From positions 620,001 through 684,000 of the forward strand of contig JBAMJR010000170.1 of the NCBI GenBank assembly GCA_038501785.1: DNA of 64,000 nt, given 5' to 3'. Source of the stretch: Myoxocephalus aenaeus (taxonomy: Eukaryota; Chordata; Actinopteri; Perciformes; Cottidae). Of the stretch, positions 24,965-36,310 are shown piece by piece. The notes beneath the pieces were generated by a model. That model was not told the DNA's origin, did no database searches, and saw only the letters and a list, made by a program, of their open reading frames with translations. Position 1 is the first letter of the stretch; every line of letters starts with the position of its first letter. The translations under genes and the position numbers were made by a program.

Positions 24965-26135
24965 TGACACTAAAATGTACACAAGATGTACACAAGATAT
25001 GTGGATAGAAGTCTCAGAGTTATCTTTGATCAGGACTTGTCCTTTATCTGCCTCGTAAAACAAATCTCAAGGACTGCCTTTTTTCACCTACGTAACATTT
25101 AAAAAATCAGGCACATCTTGTCTCAAAGCGATGCAGAAAAGCTGATTCACGCATGTGTTACTTCTAGACTGGATTATTGTAACTCCTTATTATCCGGCTG
25201 CTCTGGTAAGTCTCTTTGGTCTCTCCAGTTGATCCAGAATGCTGCAGCTTGTGTACTAACAAGGACTAGGAAGAGAGATCCCATTACTCCTGTATTAGCT
25301 GCTCTCCACTGGCTTCCTGTAAAATCAAGAATAACATTTAAAATCCTTCTTCTTACCTTCAAAGACTTAACTGGTGATGCACCATCATATCTTAAGGAGC
25401 TTATAGTGCCATATTACCCCAATAGAGAGCTGCGCTCACTGAATGCATGGCTACTTGTGGTTCCCCGAGTCTTAAAAAGTAGGATGGGGCCAGAGCCTTC
25501 AGTTATCAAGCTCCTCTTCTGTGGAACCAGCTTCCACGTTCAGTCCGGGGGGCAGACACGGTCACCCCATTTAAGAGTAGACTTAAGACTTTCCTCTTTG
25601 ATAGCGCTTATAGTTAGGGCTGACTCAGGTTTGCCCTGGTCCAGCCCCTAGATATGCTGCTATATGCCTAGACTGCTGGGATACACTGAGCTCCTCTTTC
25701 CTCTTCTCTCTCCTTCTGGATGAATTCATGTCTCTTCAATGTACATTACAACTCTACTTCTTCCCGGGAGCCGGTCATGGAGCCGGCTCTCTACCTCCTT
25801 CTGCGGACATGGATCGTGGTTATCTGGATCGTGGTCCATGCCTACTACTCATTATATGAATAATTTCTGTCATATTCATGTAATGTGCTGTAACTCTGTT
25901 ACGTTGTTCATTCCGTACACATGACATCTATTGCTTCTGTCCATCCGGGGAGAGGGATCCTCCTCTGTTGCTCTCCCGAAGGTTTCTTCCCTTTTTTCCC
26001 TGTGAGAGTTTTTCCTGATCCGAGGTGAGGTCCCGTGACAGCGATGTCGTATGTGTACAGACTGTAAAGCCCTCCGAGGCAAAATTGTATTTGTGATTTT
26101 GGGCTATACAAAATAAACTGAATTGAATAGAAGTG
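24965..26135 (+). mobile_element. 5'-truncated L2/Maui-type LINE (reverse-transcriptase end)
   Basis: The translated text carries the conserved end of CR1/L2-clade reverse transcriptases: RVIFDQDLSF, then TSRLDYCNSLLSG, IQNAAACVLTRTRK and LHWLPVKSRITFK. The frame then shifts near 25,495, after which WNQLPRSVRGAD and RLKTFLFDSAYS-stop are read in another frame. The 3' end reads TTTTGGGCTATACAAAATAA and CTGAATTGAATAG, the usual short-repeat tail. It is a dead copy: 5'-truncated and frameshifted. Confidence 0.85.
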
Positions 26136-26689
26136 GAAATAAAGCAAGATTGAAATAGATGAGAACCGGAAAAAGGTAAACTAAAATGGGAAATTGCCTA
26201 AATAGAGGGAGTAACAGTAAATGAATGACTCATGACTTGGATAATCGAAGGATTTTACCTGCCCAGTAAAACTTAGATGGTCATTAAATATCCCACCCAG
26301 GTCGTTAGCATGTGTTCTGATATGAGAGGATTCATTCCATTGAGCACGTAAAGACAGAAAAGAAGTCGACCTAAAAACGAACCCTGTACAAGCATCAAAG
26401 TAATTCTACTTGGCGGCCTACAAATAATGTATATAATCAGCTCATGTATGAGCTCAATACAATGAGACTAATGTAGTAATACATTTCGATGGCAATGACC
26501 TTGCTATGTGCCAGCACAACAACCACAAAAACTGGTGTACAGCAGCTTGCAAGAAGAAAGCGTTGGAGCTGTGGCATCTGTGGCAATGGGAGTGTCAAGT
26601 GTCCTATGAGCCACGTAAAGAATTCCGACAGTTTGAGTGTTTGACTTTTGTTATGATTTCTTTCATTTGTAATGAGACAATGGTAACCT

Positions 26690-27010
26690 GGGGGGTATTC
26701 TTCGTACGTGGTTCAACAAAGTGGATCAAATGTCCTATTATCCAACTTAAATTACCGAGAAGATTGACATCAGGTTTTCCCGGTTCTTCAAAGGTTGACC
26801 CGCCCTCAAACAGTCTCGTTAATTCTAACCAGACGTCAGTCATCTGGATAATTGCGCGTGCACGCTCTTCTTCAGAAGGGGAAGTCGAACACAGATTCGA
26901 TGATCTTGAAACGCTACAATCGCAAATAAACTCAGAGAAAGAGCGTCTCTTCTCTCCGTGGAGGAGCAGGAGATGATCATGACTACATATGATGAATTTA
27001 AGTCCATAAT
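26690..27010 (+). mobile_element. Remnant of a PIF/Harbinger Myb/SANT-like gene
   Basis: Around 26,950-27,030 one frame reads VEEQEMIMTTYDEFKSIIM, which resembles the start of the Myb/SANT-like DNA-binding protein carried by fish Harbinger elements. The upstream text CCTGGGGGGTATTCTTCGTA looks like an element end. The remainder is too decayed to define borders. A second run with GGTGCGTTCACATCC (27,027) may be another element end. Confidence 0.35.
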
Positions 27011-27714
27011 CATGGCAAAGTCTAATGGTGCGTTCACATCCAAAGCGTAGCGAATATTCGGAACACTTCCTGTTTGTGAACGCAGCATAACGGCGCCTCC
27101 GCTGGTCGGGCTAGAGTCACATAAGCATCGCAAATATATCAAGTTAAATGTTGGGAAAGTGTTGGGAAAATGTATCGGCTCATTTTAAGTACCCAAATCA
27201 ATCAGATTATATTTATTTAAATGTGCCTGCTGGCAGTAGTATACAAATTGTAGTATTCTTTCTTTTTTATTGGGATATCTAAGGAAAGCTTTATTGACAT
27301 AGTATTATTTTATGACATTCACTGTGTCCGTAAATCATTCCCCCTTCTCCATCACGGAGGATCTTCCAATCCTTCACACAGCTGGAATAATCTCAAACCC
27401 TGGTGGGTCTCTACAAATATAACTATTCCTCTTGTATTCATAATTTGTAGTTATTTAAAGGGACAGTTTCCGCTTGAATCAAAAACACATTGCACCTGTA
27501 GTGCTGTTTAACAATCAAGAATGTTTTGTTGTGAGTTGCCGACGTCAAACAAAATGACTTGGAGGGATAATAGTTGCTTTCCAAAACCAAACGGGTTCTA
27601 CAGGGTATTCATAACATGAACAAATAAAAGAGGATGAATAAATGTACTCGTCTACTGTGAAAAACCGGAGGGTGTTTGTGGATCATAATGACCGTGTAGT
27701 GCTATTTAACAATC

Positions 27715-27858
27715 AAGAACTGTGTTTATTAATTGCATACTAATGACTGTTCATGGTGGAGCAATGCTTTATAAATGATGAATTAAGTGTTTACTCATGC
27801 TTTACTAAGGCTAAATAGTGTAATTATTATTACACTCTCGTAAGTGCTACCAAAGTTT
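27715..27858 (+). repeat. Dispersed repeat shared with all sialyltransferase units
   Basis: Text such as ATTGCATACTAATGA, CAATGCTTTATAAATGATGA and GGCTAAATAGTGT recurs at about 22,560-22,720, 37,301-37,411, 44,015-44,125, 51,180-51,290 and 59,530-59,640. It is related to one arm of the palindrome at 22,177-22,600. Confidence 0.7.
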
Positions 27859-28398
27859 TTTTATTACATCAGTTAAATACATTTTATGAGGTCTATGCTT
27901 AATAACACAACAACCCCAAACCGTTTTGTTCAATGAAAGTTTTTATCCATAGCTTTTAGTCTACTTCAGTTATAAGAACATTGTTGTCACAATCATAAAG
28001 GCATTTCTATATATATAGTATAGACATATATAGATCTTTGATATAATTCCATACTTTCTACCATCCGTAACACAGGCAAGCAAACCATCACTATACTTCA
28101 AAATTGACATCTCATGAATTAAAATGGATGTTTAATGTTAAAAAAGTGTCTGTTTAAACCTCGGAAAAACTCTAGCTTCATGTACGTCTACTACTACGAA
28201 CCTTTCAAAGGCCATTTTTCGTGAAGACATTATAAACAGTGAAAAGACGTAACAATCGATGCTCTGTGTATTGCAAAAAGCTCTCGTGTTCAAATTTCTA
28301 TTCAAGTTGGATTTTTTTATATACGTTTTCCCTGACCTCATTACGTCATTTATGTTCACAGAGGAAAACAGAGGAGAGTTAGTTATGGAGAAAGATCA

Positions 28399-31300
28399 TC
28401 ACCCCCTATAAAATGTGAGTATTTGATGCTGATCAAGCTCCTTGATCATTGCATACTCTGTATCTCCAGGATGCCCTCCAGTTTTTAACTTTTTGTTTCT
28501 GAGTCCTTCCCAGTAATGACTCCAGTTTCCATCACTGTCTGCTCCATAACCGAACACATGGACCTGGGAAGACAAAGGCAAACACATTTAGAAACAGATA
28601 ATGTGGTAAAAGCGTTCATAAAAACTCACTAAATAACACGAGATTACACGCTTTTTCCTTTGTCATCATGAGCATCCACTTGTCACTCATCAGTGTGTTA
28701 CAACATTCTCTCAATCTAAAATAAAACCCACCTTGTCACAGATATGCAGAGCAAGAACCAACGCCATGAAGCCAGTGGATGGATAAAGGCCTTTCTTCTG
28801 CAGCCACACTTCATGAACATACCTCATGAAAGCTGGATTAAGCACCATCACCTGTTAGGAATCAGAATTAGTCTTTAAAAGTATTTTATGAAACAATACC
28901 CTCTCCACCACCTACTGCAGGGACAGCGGAGCACTTCATCACGCTCCGCTGTAACAAGGACCGCTACAGGAGAACATTCCTGCCTACGGCATTACGACTT
29001 TATAATAAGTCACCGCTTGCCAGATCCTCTGACTGATTAATCACTGTAAATGTTTATGTTTATCTACACACTTAATATACACATACATACTTGCACTTTT
29101 GCACTTCTACTGTTTAAGTTTAGTTTAATTTAATTCCTAAATTAATACTCTGTTCTTTTTTCTTTCTATTTTCTTTTATTTTTATTAGTATTATTATTGT
29201 ATATATCTTTCATCCCTCCTGTTTTTATATCTTATTTTTTGTCTGTAAATTGCTGCTACTCGACACCAAATTTCCCCTTGAGGATTAATAAAGTATATAT
29301 ATATTCATTCATTCATTCATTCATTCAAAGCAAGTAAAGTTTATCTATGAATGCATTTAAAAATAATAATACTCACCAAATCCTTGTTGGCCTTGATTTT
29401 TGATTTCATTGGTGCATATGAGCTGTTGAAAAAAAGCATGAAATGTCAAACTCAACAACAAATGATGGTATGTTTGTTGTAAAATGATATCCCAGGAATT
29501 TACACAATGCTTTTTGCATGTCTCCCTTGCCTACATGAAGGATTAAAATGCGGAGGAATGTGCCAGGTTAGTAGCATTCATTGAATCATTTCAATGAACG
29601 CTACTAATGCCGTGTTCACCGCGGAAGTTTAGTCGCGCGAGTGAAACAAGGGTGTTCACACCAAACTCAAAACATCGCGCCGCGAAAGGGGCGTGGCTTA
29701 TCTCAGTCACTTGTCTCTGTGAAAGGAGCTTTCATTTCCGCTATCGACCATGGAATAAATAGCCACTAGTTTTGCTTTATACTTGTTGTGGAAGTTCCAA
29801 ACATGTCGGAACATGAAACGCCCCCGTGTCTGGGTTCATAACACCATCCGTAGCCGCACACAGCTCGGTGAATTTCTCCGACTCCTCCAGGAACTGCATC
29901 TGGCTTCTCCGTAAAACGGATACCGATTCTGCCACCCACCATGGAATTAACCACTAGTTCTGCTTTATACTTGTTGTGTAAACTCCACATGTGTCGGAAC
30001 ATCAAACTCCATGGTGTCTGGGTTCATAATATTATCCGTAGTCCCACAACAGCGTCTGAATGACGGCCGCTGCCAGTGCTGGTTCAGGCGAAGCAGCAGC
30101 AGTTTCATTCGGGACCGGCAAGACGGCGGTGATGACGGGCGGAGCTTCTCAACGCTGATTCTCAACGCTGATTGGCTGCCGCAACTTTGCGTCACGCGAT
30201 TTCTCCGCTGGAGTTGGGAGAATTCAACTCACGCGAATTCGCGCCGCGTCCTTCGCTCTGTTCGCCCCTCGTCAAACGCTCGATTTGCGGGGCGGCGCGT
30301 CTGTGGATTGACTTTGCATGTAATCTAGTCGCGCCGCAAATTCGCGCCGCGTCCGGTGTGAACACGGCATAACCTGGCACATTCCTCTGCCCTGTTTGGA
30401 GTTAACCCTTTATCGGGCAAGTAACCCTCATTTAGAGAAGTAGTAAAAACCCAATGCAAAGCCTCCTCAGCAGCAATGTTACTCAATTGACCTTTGATCA
30501 GGACAGGAGCGATCAAACTTGATTGACAGTCCTTCTCTGCAAACCCAACAATAAGATACAGCCCAACAAGAGGGTTCAGTAGTTTTTAGAGCTGTATAGT
30601 TTGTAACAATTCGCCCTCAGCCCGAGATCGAGGGGGAAAAGCACAACGCTAAATTAAAAGGACATGGGCGGATCTGTTGCTAATAACTGTAAATCGTTGC
30701 CCCCGGATTGCATAACAAGTGGAAACAAAAGCACACGAAAACAAACAGTCGTTGTGAGACTGGGTGTTATTACCAAACTAAATTCAATGCCACCAAGCAA
30801 GACACACAACACAAACAATTAACCCCTCCCCCCAAAACACAACTTAATCCCCAGCTCCCAACAGTCCCGAAGTTACTTAGCGTCCCGGAAGTAGCGTCCA
30901 GAGACGAAAGAAATCCCCCTCCCAAAGTCGGCACGCACAGCTCCGCGTCGGGCCGAGACGTGACAAGAGAGGGTCTTTACAAGTTGTGGTAGTGTTAGGT
31001 TGAGATCTGGTGGTGAAGTTACACTTTAAACAAATCAAACTTAAGTTCACCTTCTGCATCATTTAGAACAGGGGTAGCCAACACGGTGCCCGCGGGCACC
31101 TGGTCGCCCGCAGAGACCACGCTAGTCGCCCGCGAAGCATGTTCTAAAAATAGAACACACTTATGAGCTTTCACAAGAAAAATAATTTAAAAAATAAAAA
31201 ATTCACTGGCGTGCGCGAAGCGATCGGAGCTACTTATGTGTCATGCTTCTAACTTGTATCATGGTTCTAACTTTAGTTGCGGTTAAAACTTTATAACAAC

Positions 31301-34300
31301 AATTAATAACCCACAACTAACACATTTTAACAGGGTAAAACACCAAGACACAACAGTTTGTGACTTATTAACAATTTGTAACACTAATAATTGTACATTT
31401 ATAAAATTACACCATCGAGCATGCTGGGTACAGCTCGCCCACTATCACACCAAGAAGAAACTCCGTCGCAGGAAGAGACAGACCCTTCCTGTTTTTTTTC
31501 ACCTACATTCCCCTGGGTCCTAAGTCCCTCCAGGTTTAGCTTCCTAACACCCTCTACCAACGTAAAAACAGCTGTTCAGTTGGCCTGCGGTCCTTTTCAG
31601 CATCAATGAATGAATGCGTTTACTGAAGAAAAAAAATACGCCAGAATCTTACAAAATACTGTGATATTAATTTTTGGCCATACCGCCCAGCCCTAACTCT
31701 GACCATTTCTGAAGGGGGTTAGATAGAGTTAGATAGGGGTTAAATAGATAGTGATCTGTGCAACTTTGTTGTTCAGGAAGTTTGTATCAAACAAGTAGCC
31801 CTTCGTATTATTTTGTACCCTTGAAGTAGCTCTCGGCTTCAAAAAGGTTGGTGACCCCTGATTTAGATAAATGCAAATAGAAGTGGCAAAGGGCTGATAG
31901 ATGAAACCACGGTCTAAAGTAGGACAAAACCCAAAATGCAGCATCAACAAACATGACAGCCAAAGACAGCCAGTGACATGGGGAACCGGAGTTGGTGGAT
32001 CTACTGTTCATCAGAACACAAATTAAACACAAAATTCATCCCTTGTAGGCTGCAAGGTGAACCACGAAAAGTCTTCTAGAAAATGATTGCCGCTCCACAG
32101 TCGTGCATCTACACAATCTTTAGTTAGATTTAGAACGAGTCGTGCTAAGCTACCAAAAAAAAGTTCGTCGCTGAATTTCCAGTCGATTCTCGATGCGTCT
32201 ATGTTTTATGCAGAACTATTTTCTTCAGAGTGTAATAGGATCTTGGTCGCGAGTGGTGGCACGGTTCGACACGTGATCATGCTACACCAATAAGGTAGCT
32301 GATTTTTGTCAACAGAGTTGCAAGATGGCGGCCACCGTGCCTTCTTCGAGCAGTACGGACGACGAAGGAAATACACCGGAGTGTCTTAATACATCGAAAA
32401 GCAAATATTGTTATATGCATATTACTTTAGTCAAACACGAGGAGGTACATCATTTCACCACTGCACGATGGAATACATACAGGACAAGCCTACAAAAGTG
32501 GCTCGGGTTGAAGGGTGAGTCTCGGGACGTGGCTGAGAACTTCAAACACTGTGTTGATGTGGAGTTTGACAATATTCCCGAGGATGCTGGCTTCCATCAC
32601 ACGTGTTATCGTAGATTTACGGACAAAAACGCCATCGCAAAGGTGGAAAGACGTCTCGCACGTGAGAGGCAAGAAGCTACGGAAGACCACGAGGCCATTC
32701 CATCGACTTCTAGCAGCACGAGTCCAACAAAGACACTGCGATCTAGGTCAGGGCTGCCAATCGCAGGCTCTGGCCCCGTCCTTCCTGCCCTGTGCATCAT
32801 TTGCACAAAAAAGGAGAAGTTAATCAACCGAGCAGGCAAACGACAAAGGGATCCTCTGTCAAAGGCTGAAACATCAACAGCAGGTAAACAAACACACAGA
32901 CACACTGTGGTTGAGTGACTGAAAGGTACAATTATGTGTGAGTAATATGTCAACAAACTCATTTAACTATCCTTTTTGTTTCGTTAAGGCCAATTGCAGA
33001 AAGCTGCCGAGTTGAAGGATGACCAAAGTATATTAATACATATAAAAGACAAAGACTGTGTGGCTCTGGAGGTGCAGTACCACAAAGGCTGTTACAATCA
33101 GTACACCAGGTTTTTGACGAGGCCTGAAAAACCAGAGAAAGAACAGTAAGTTATTTATTATATTGCATTTCAAGGAGCTACTAACTTAACATTATAAAAG
33201 TAAACATTCAATGTGCGTGTGTGTGTGTGTTTGTGGGTTGTGATGTTGTGTGCCTTTCTTGGGCATCTTTGGTGTTAAATGTGCTGTATGGCAGATGTCT
33301 GAAATGTCTTGTACCACCTCCACCACTCTCTGCTTTTGATGGTACTCCTGTGACTCTTAATTGTCACTGTTTTGTTGTGTTGCAGACAGGATATGTTGAA
33401 GAAGAGGCTGACTCGTGATTTCACATCCCCACCAAGCGCAACATCTGCAAGCTGGTTTTTGCAGAGACTCTGTCAACAGATACACTCGTGGACATGCTAC
33501 CTTATCCATCAGGTGCGGAAACCACACAGTCTAGTGAGTTGAGCCAGACGGACAGCGAGACTGAACAAGGGACAAAGTGCCAAACATGATGAGATGAGAA
33601 GATGAGTACCTTAAGGCTTTTAAATGTTTAGGTACCAACTTTAACTTGGAGCAGTCAACATTTGCACTTCTTTGCCAGTATGTGTGCCACTTATATGATC
33701 AGCCAGCTGCCGAAAATGTAAATGAAGCTACCTAGGTACAAGGCTTTCTGTATGGCATCATCGGCCTTGCCAGAATTATGCATTCCCCCTACTACTGATG
33801 CCCTCCATCAGCACTGCAAAAGGGCAAACTACCAGGCTGCAATAATGAGGTCCTGTCTCCAAGGAAACACAAGTGCTCCATCACCTGCTGGACATGGTTG
33901 GAGAATAGAGGATGGGACCTTGCACGTCACCTGGATGACCAGAAATCCGGCCCCTGACAGTGTTTTACATGTAATACACTGCGGCTGCAAAAGTGCCTGT
34001 GAGACAGGCAGATGTTCCTGTGTTTCTGCAGGACTGTGTTGCACAGACTTATGTCGTTGTTGTAATTGTGCCAACACAAAAGAAACTGAGGAACTGGAAG
34101 ATGACTGTCCTGACACTGACAGTGAGGGCTGAGTGTCCTTAATCTGTTCCTTATTCTGTTTTGTACAGTTGTATATATCGTATTTCATATTTTTCATGAA
34201 GATTGTTTTTATGGTTGATCAGTGTTGTTTTCATTTGTGGAAGAATTAATGAATGAATGAACAAATAAATGGTCATTGGTATAAGTACAGTTACTGCCTT

Positions 34301-36310
34301 TTATTGATATAAGAAGGAGGTTTATTTGTCACATACATAGAAATACTAACGTAAATCATGTAGTGAAATTTCGTTTGGTGTTGAGGTGTATTCCCAGGTA
34401 TTGTAAGAGATCAAGAGATAGTTTTAATGTCATATGCACAGATAACAGGCAGTTATTCTGTACAAGTAAAAGCTTATTTTGCTGGGTCCTCCTAACACAG
34501 AATTACAATAATTACAATAAACTTTAAGGAAAAAAATAAAATGAAATAAGCTTAAGGCCAAACAAATATAAATAAAAATAAGGCACAACATATAGTGACA
34601 GTATTGCACAAGTAGCAGTGGTGTGTAGCATGCCGTGAACTTACATTTACGTTGAGATCGGTCGAACAATGACAGTTCTCTCTACAGTCAGAGCTTGCGC
34701 AAGAAGGTGGAACGTGAGGGAGATACCATTTCCAAAACTTGTAAGGGGGTAATAACTATTTTCCCCGACGTAGCAAAATCCCGGACGGTTTTTTTAGGTC
34801 TCGAAAAGAGGACATGTCCGGGAAAAAGAGGACGTCTGGTCACCCTAGCTTAGCACGACTCGTTCTTTTTTATGAGCTAAAGATTGTGTAGATGCACGAC
34901 TGTGGAGCGGGATGAAACGATAACAGGGTTCACCTTACGGCCTATTGGTCCGTTCGCCTCACTCCCTTCCACTGGGTGACTTCAGAGGACGGACCGTAGC
35001 AACGCCGCTTGAAATGAAACGAAAAACATGACTCACCTTCCAGAAAATCCTGTGCTGAGGGCCTTCGTAACCCACTCCAGATCCCGTATCTTAAATGGAA
35101 ACAGCACAAGACGAGTGGTGTTGTCTAAATCCACAGCGCTCTCTGGATACATGACATGATGAGTAGTTCTGGTCCCAACATCTGATTCATAGCCTTTGGT
35201 ACGACCGTGGTTCATTCTACACAGTACAAAGGGATATATTCCATATGTCAACGTCTTTTTCAGGGAAAACAGGGCGTGAATTTCCACTTTTACTTTCTGA
35301 CATTGAGGAGAAAAAACATTCATGTTCGCCAAATGTCTTAAACGATTTACCTTATGACGACGTCCTGGAAATCTATGAGAGGTCCGTAATGTGATTTCTT
35401 CAAATTAACAGAATTGCCCACCACAGAACAACTCCTGCAGCGGTCTGGGCTGGATGCTTCAACTTCAGCGCTGGTCGGGAACATCTGAAACATCTCCTTC
35501 ACGGCTTTTTTGTAAGCACTGAAGGTGGGATTTTTAGACTGAATGCGCTGTCAGGAAAACCAAACATTAATTACCGTTAGACCACATGAATTGTACAAAA
35601 TAAACAAATTGTCAGTCATTATCACCGCAGTGATTGTATGCCAAAATATATTTTTGTTTATATAGAGAAATGCATGACTGTTGTATTTTCTGCTTAGTGA
35701 ATAAAGATCATGGATTTTGTCGAGAATAAATAGAGCATCAAGGTTAGATCTGCAGTCTACTGAATGCATCTTATGGTTGATTGTTAATTGGATATTATAA
35801 AGTTGCATGATTGTGGAGAATGAGTAGTAAAAATGAGAATTAAACTGCAAAACGACAACGAGCATTGTAATTGCTCAGTGGAAGCTGCTGAATAATCATT
35901 CATCAGAATCAGGATGAGATCCATGTGCTAGAACAAGGGCTGCACGGTGGTGTAGTGGCTACTGTCAACCACCACACTGATGGCCAATGTTGAATGTGAT
36001 TGTATTTCACTTTCTGATCCTGATTTGAACTGCAGGTTGAGAGACAACTTACCTTCCACCAGTTGAAATTATCCTCTGAGAGATTGTGGTTTATTGAATA
36101 AAACGGTTCAGCAAATTTGCTAAAACGCTGCATAAACAACGGCTCATCTTCAGATAAACATCGGTCACAAGCGCAGGGTCTTTCATCCTGAAGCGGGAAG
36201 TATGATGAGATGTCTCCTCTCCAAAACACACAGGTACCCGTCACACACAGCAGGAAAATGAGCACTTTTAAAATCATCTTGAACGTGTGACGCCTGTGAA
36301 TGGGAAGCAA
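28399..36310 (-). CDS. st3gal1-like: Gene 1: ST3Gal1-like beta-galactoside alpha-2,3-sialyltransferase, intact
   Basis: A Golgi type II membrane enzyme, expected to transfer sialic acid from CMP-Neu5Ac to galactose on O-glycan or glycolipid acceptors. Six coding exons, all with GT/AG borders and matching phases: 36310-36053, 35547-35351, 35216-35037, 29422-29377, 28851-28732 and 28563-28399. They total 966 bp, 321 residues; human ST3GAL1 has 340. Exon 1 has a short tail and a membrane anchor (MILKVLIFLLCVTG), then a CACDRC stem motif. Exons 2-3 give sialylmotif L (RCRSCSVVGNSVN, then GTRTTHHVMYPES). Exons 4-6 give motif S (NPAFMRYVHEVWLQ, YPSTG), motif III (HYWE) and VS (HPGDTE). Met1 and Met12 are both possible starts. 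Motif L has DVVIR where the sister genes have DFVIR. Intron 3 is 5.6 kb because of transposons. Exact acceptor and subfamily (ST3Gal1/2/8 group) cannot be settled here. Confidence 0.9.
28918..29335 (+). mobile_element. LINE 3' end in intron 4 of gene 1
   Basis: A short frame reads RYRRTFLPTALRLYNKSPLA-like residues before a stop. A non-coding tail follows, ending AAATTTCCCCTTGAGGATTA, ATAAAGTAT and then (ATTC)n. This is a typical 3' end of a fish non-LTR retrotransposon, heavily 5'-truncated. The clade is not assigned. Confidence 0.6.
29608..30369. mobile_element. Non-autonomous PIF/Harbinger-like element
   Basis: The ends TGCCGTGTTCACCGCGG and CCGGTGTGAACACGGCA are inverted repeats, flanked by TAA on both sides (29,605-29,607 and 30,370-30,372), the 3-bp TWA duplication of PIF/Harbinger. 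A roughly 110-bp segment (TTTGCTTTATACTTGTTGTG onward) occurs twice inside, at about 29,750-29,860 and 29,940-30,050. No transposase frame. It lies in intron 3 of gene 1. Confidence 0.75.
31069..31860. mobile_element. Non-autonomous hAT element in intron 3 of gene 1
   Basis: It begins CAGGGGTAGCCAACACGGTG and ends GGTTGGTGACCCCTG, imperfect inverted ends. Flanks are ATTTAGAA on the left (31,061-31,068) and ATTTAGAT on the right (31,861-31,868), an 8-bp duplication with one change. The interior is AT-rich with no intact frame. Confidence 0.75.
32325..33145 (+). CDS. Cysteine/histidine-rich N-terminal gene of the TIR element, copy 1
   Basis: Two exons with matching phase: 32325-32883 (donor GTAAAC) and 32989-33145 (donor GTAAGT). 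The protein starts MAATVPSSSSTDDEGNTPEC. It has a first Cys/His block (CVDVEFDNIPED then HHTCYRRF), a Ser-rich linker, a second block with CIICTKKEKLINRAGKRQRD, and across the splice ILIHIKDKDCVALEVQYHK with GCYNQY. The paired 'CxxC plus xHxxCY' blocks suggest metal binding. A third exon may start at 33,386, but its reading frame does not join the KRNICKLVFAETLSTDTLVD-like residues at about 33,432-33,588, so the gene is probably broken there. Function unknown. Confidence 0.55.
33722..34132 (+). CDS. CXC (tesmin/TSO1-type) C-terminal piece of the TIR element, copy 1
   Basis: 136 residues starting MKLPRYKAFCMASSALPELC. The last third is a cysteine-rich run, CGCKSACETGRCSCVSAGLC then CTDLCRCCNC, spaced as in one CXC repeat, followed by an acidic tail (EELEDDCPDTDSEG). 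CXC repeats bind zinc and DNA in tesmin/LIN54 proteins and occur at the C-terminus of some transposon-encoded proteins. Typical partner text (PPTTDALHQHCKRANYQAA) precedes it. An upstream part of the protein appears to be missing, and the start codon may just be the first ATG of a larger exon. Confidence 0.6.
   Translation: MKLPRYKAFCMASSALPELCIPPTTDALHQHCKRANYQAAIMRSCLQGNTSAPSPAGHGWRIEDGTLHVTWMTRNPAPDSVLHVIHCGCKSACETGRCSCVSAGLCCTDLCRCCNCANTKETEELEDDCPDTDSEG
34280..34640 (-). repeat. Antisense LINE-like 3' tails, unclassified
   Basis: Text such as GGTTTATTTGTCACATACAT and CTTATTTTGCTGGGTCCTCC followed by A-rich sequence looks like reversed 3' ends of non-LTR elements. The segment lies inside the TIR element and is duplicated with it (40,972-41,332). 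No coding capacity. Confidence 0.35.

Larger units (their letters stand above)
32046..34944 (+). mobile_element. TIR element with a CXC-domain gene, copy 1
   Basis: The left end TAGGCTGCAAGGTGAACC pairs with the right end GGTTCACCTTACGGCCTA. Longer subterminal inverted text is shared too (CCACAGTCGTGCATCTACAC and AACGAGTCGTGCTAAGCTA), giving inverted repeats of about 100 bp. TTG flanks both sides, a possible 3-bp duplication. The element carries an N-terminal gene piece and a CXC C-terminal piece but no recognisable transposase between them, so it looks internally deleted. It lies in intron 3 of gene 1. Superfamily not assigned. Confidence 0.7.

Noticed and set aside
25174..25362. Antisense frame in the L2 element
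   Set aside because: It is a shadow of the reverse-transcriptase frame on the other strand.
33722..34132. The CXC frame as an orthologue of tesmin or LIN54
   Set aside because: Only one CXC repeat is seen, it sits inside a TIR element duplicated with it, and the partner residues before it are those of element-encoded proteins rather than LIN54.
35551..35865. 104-residue minus-strand frame, repeated at 42,265
   Set aside because: It is entirely intronic (intron 1 of genes 1 and 2), with low-complexity residues, and is missing from genes 3 and 4 because that intron segment is deleted.
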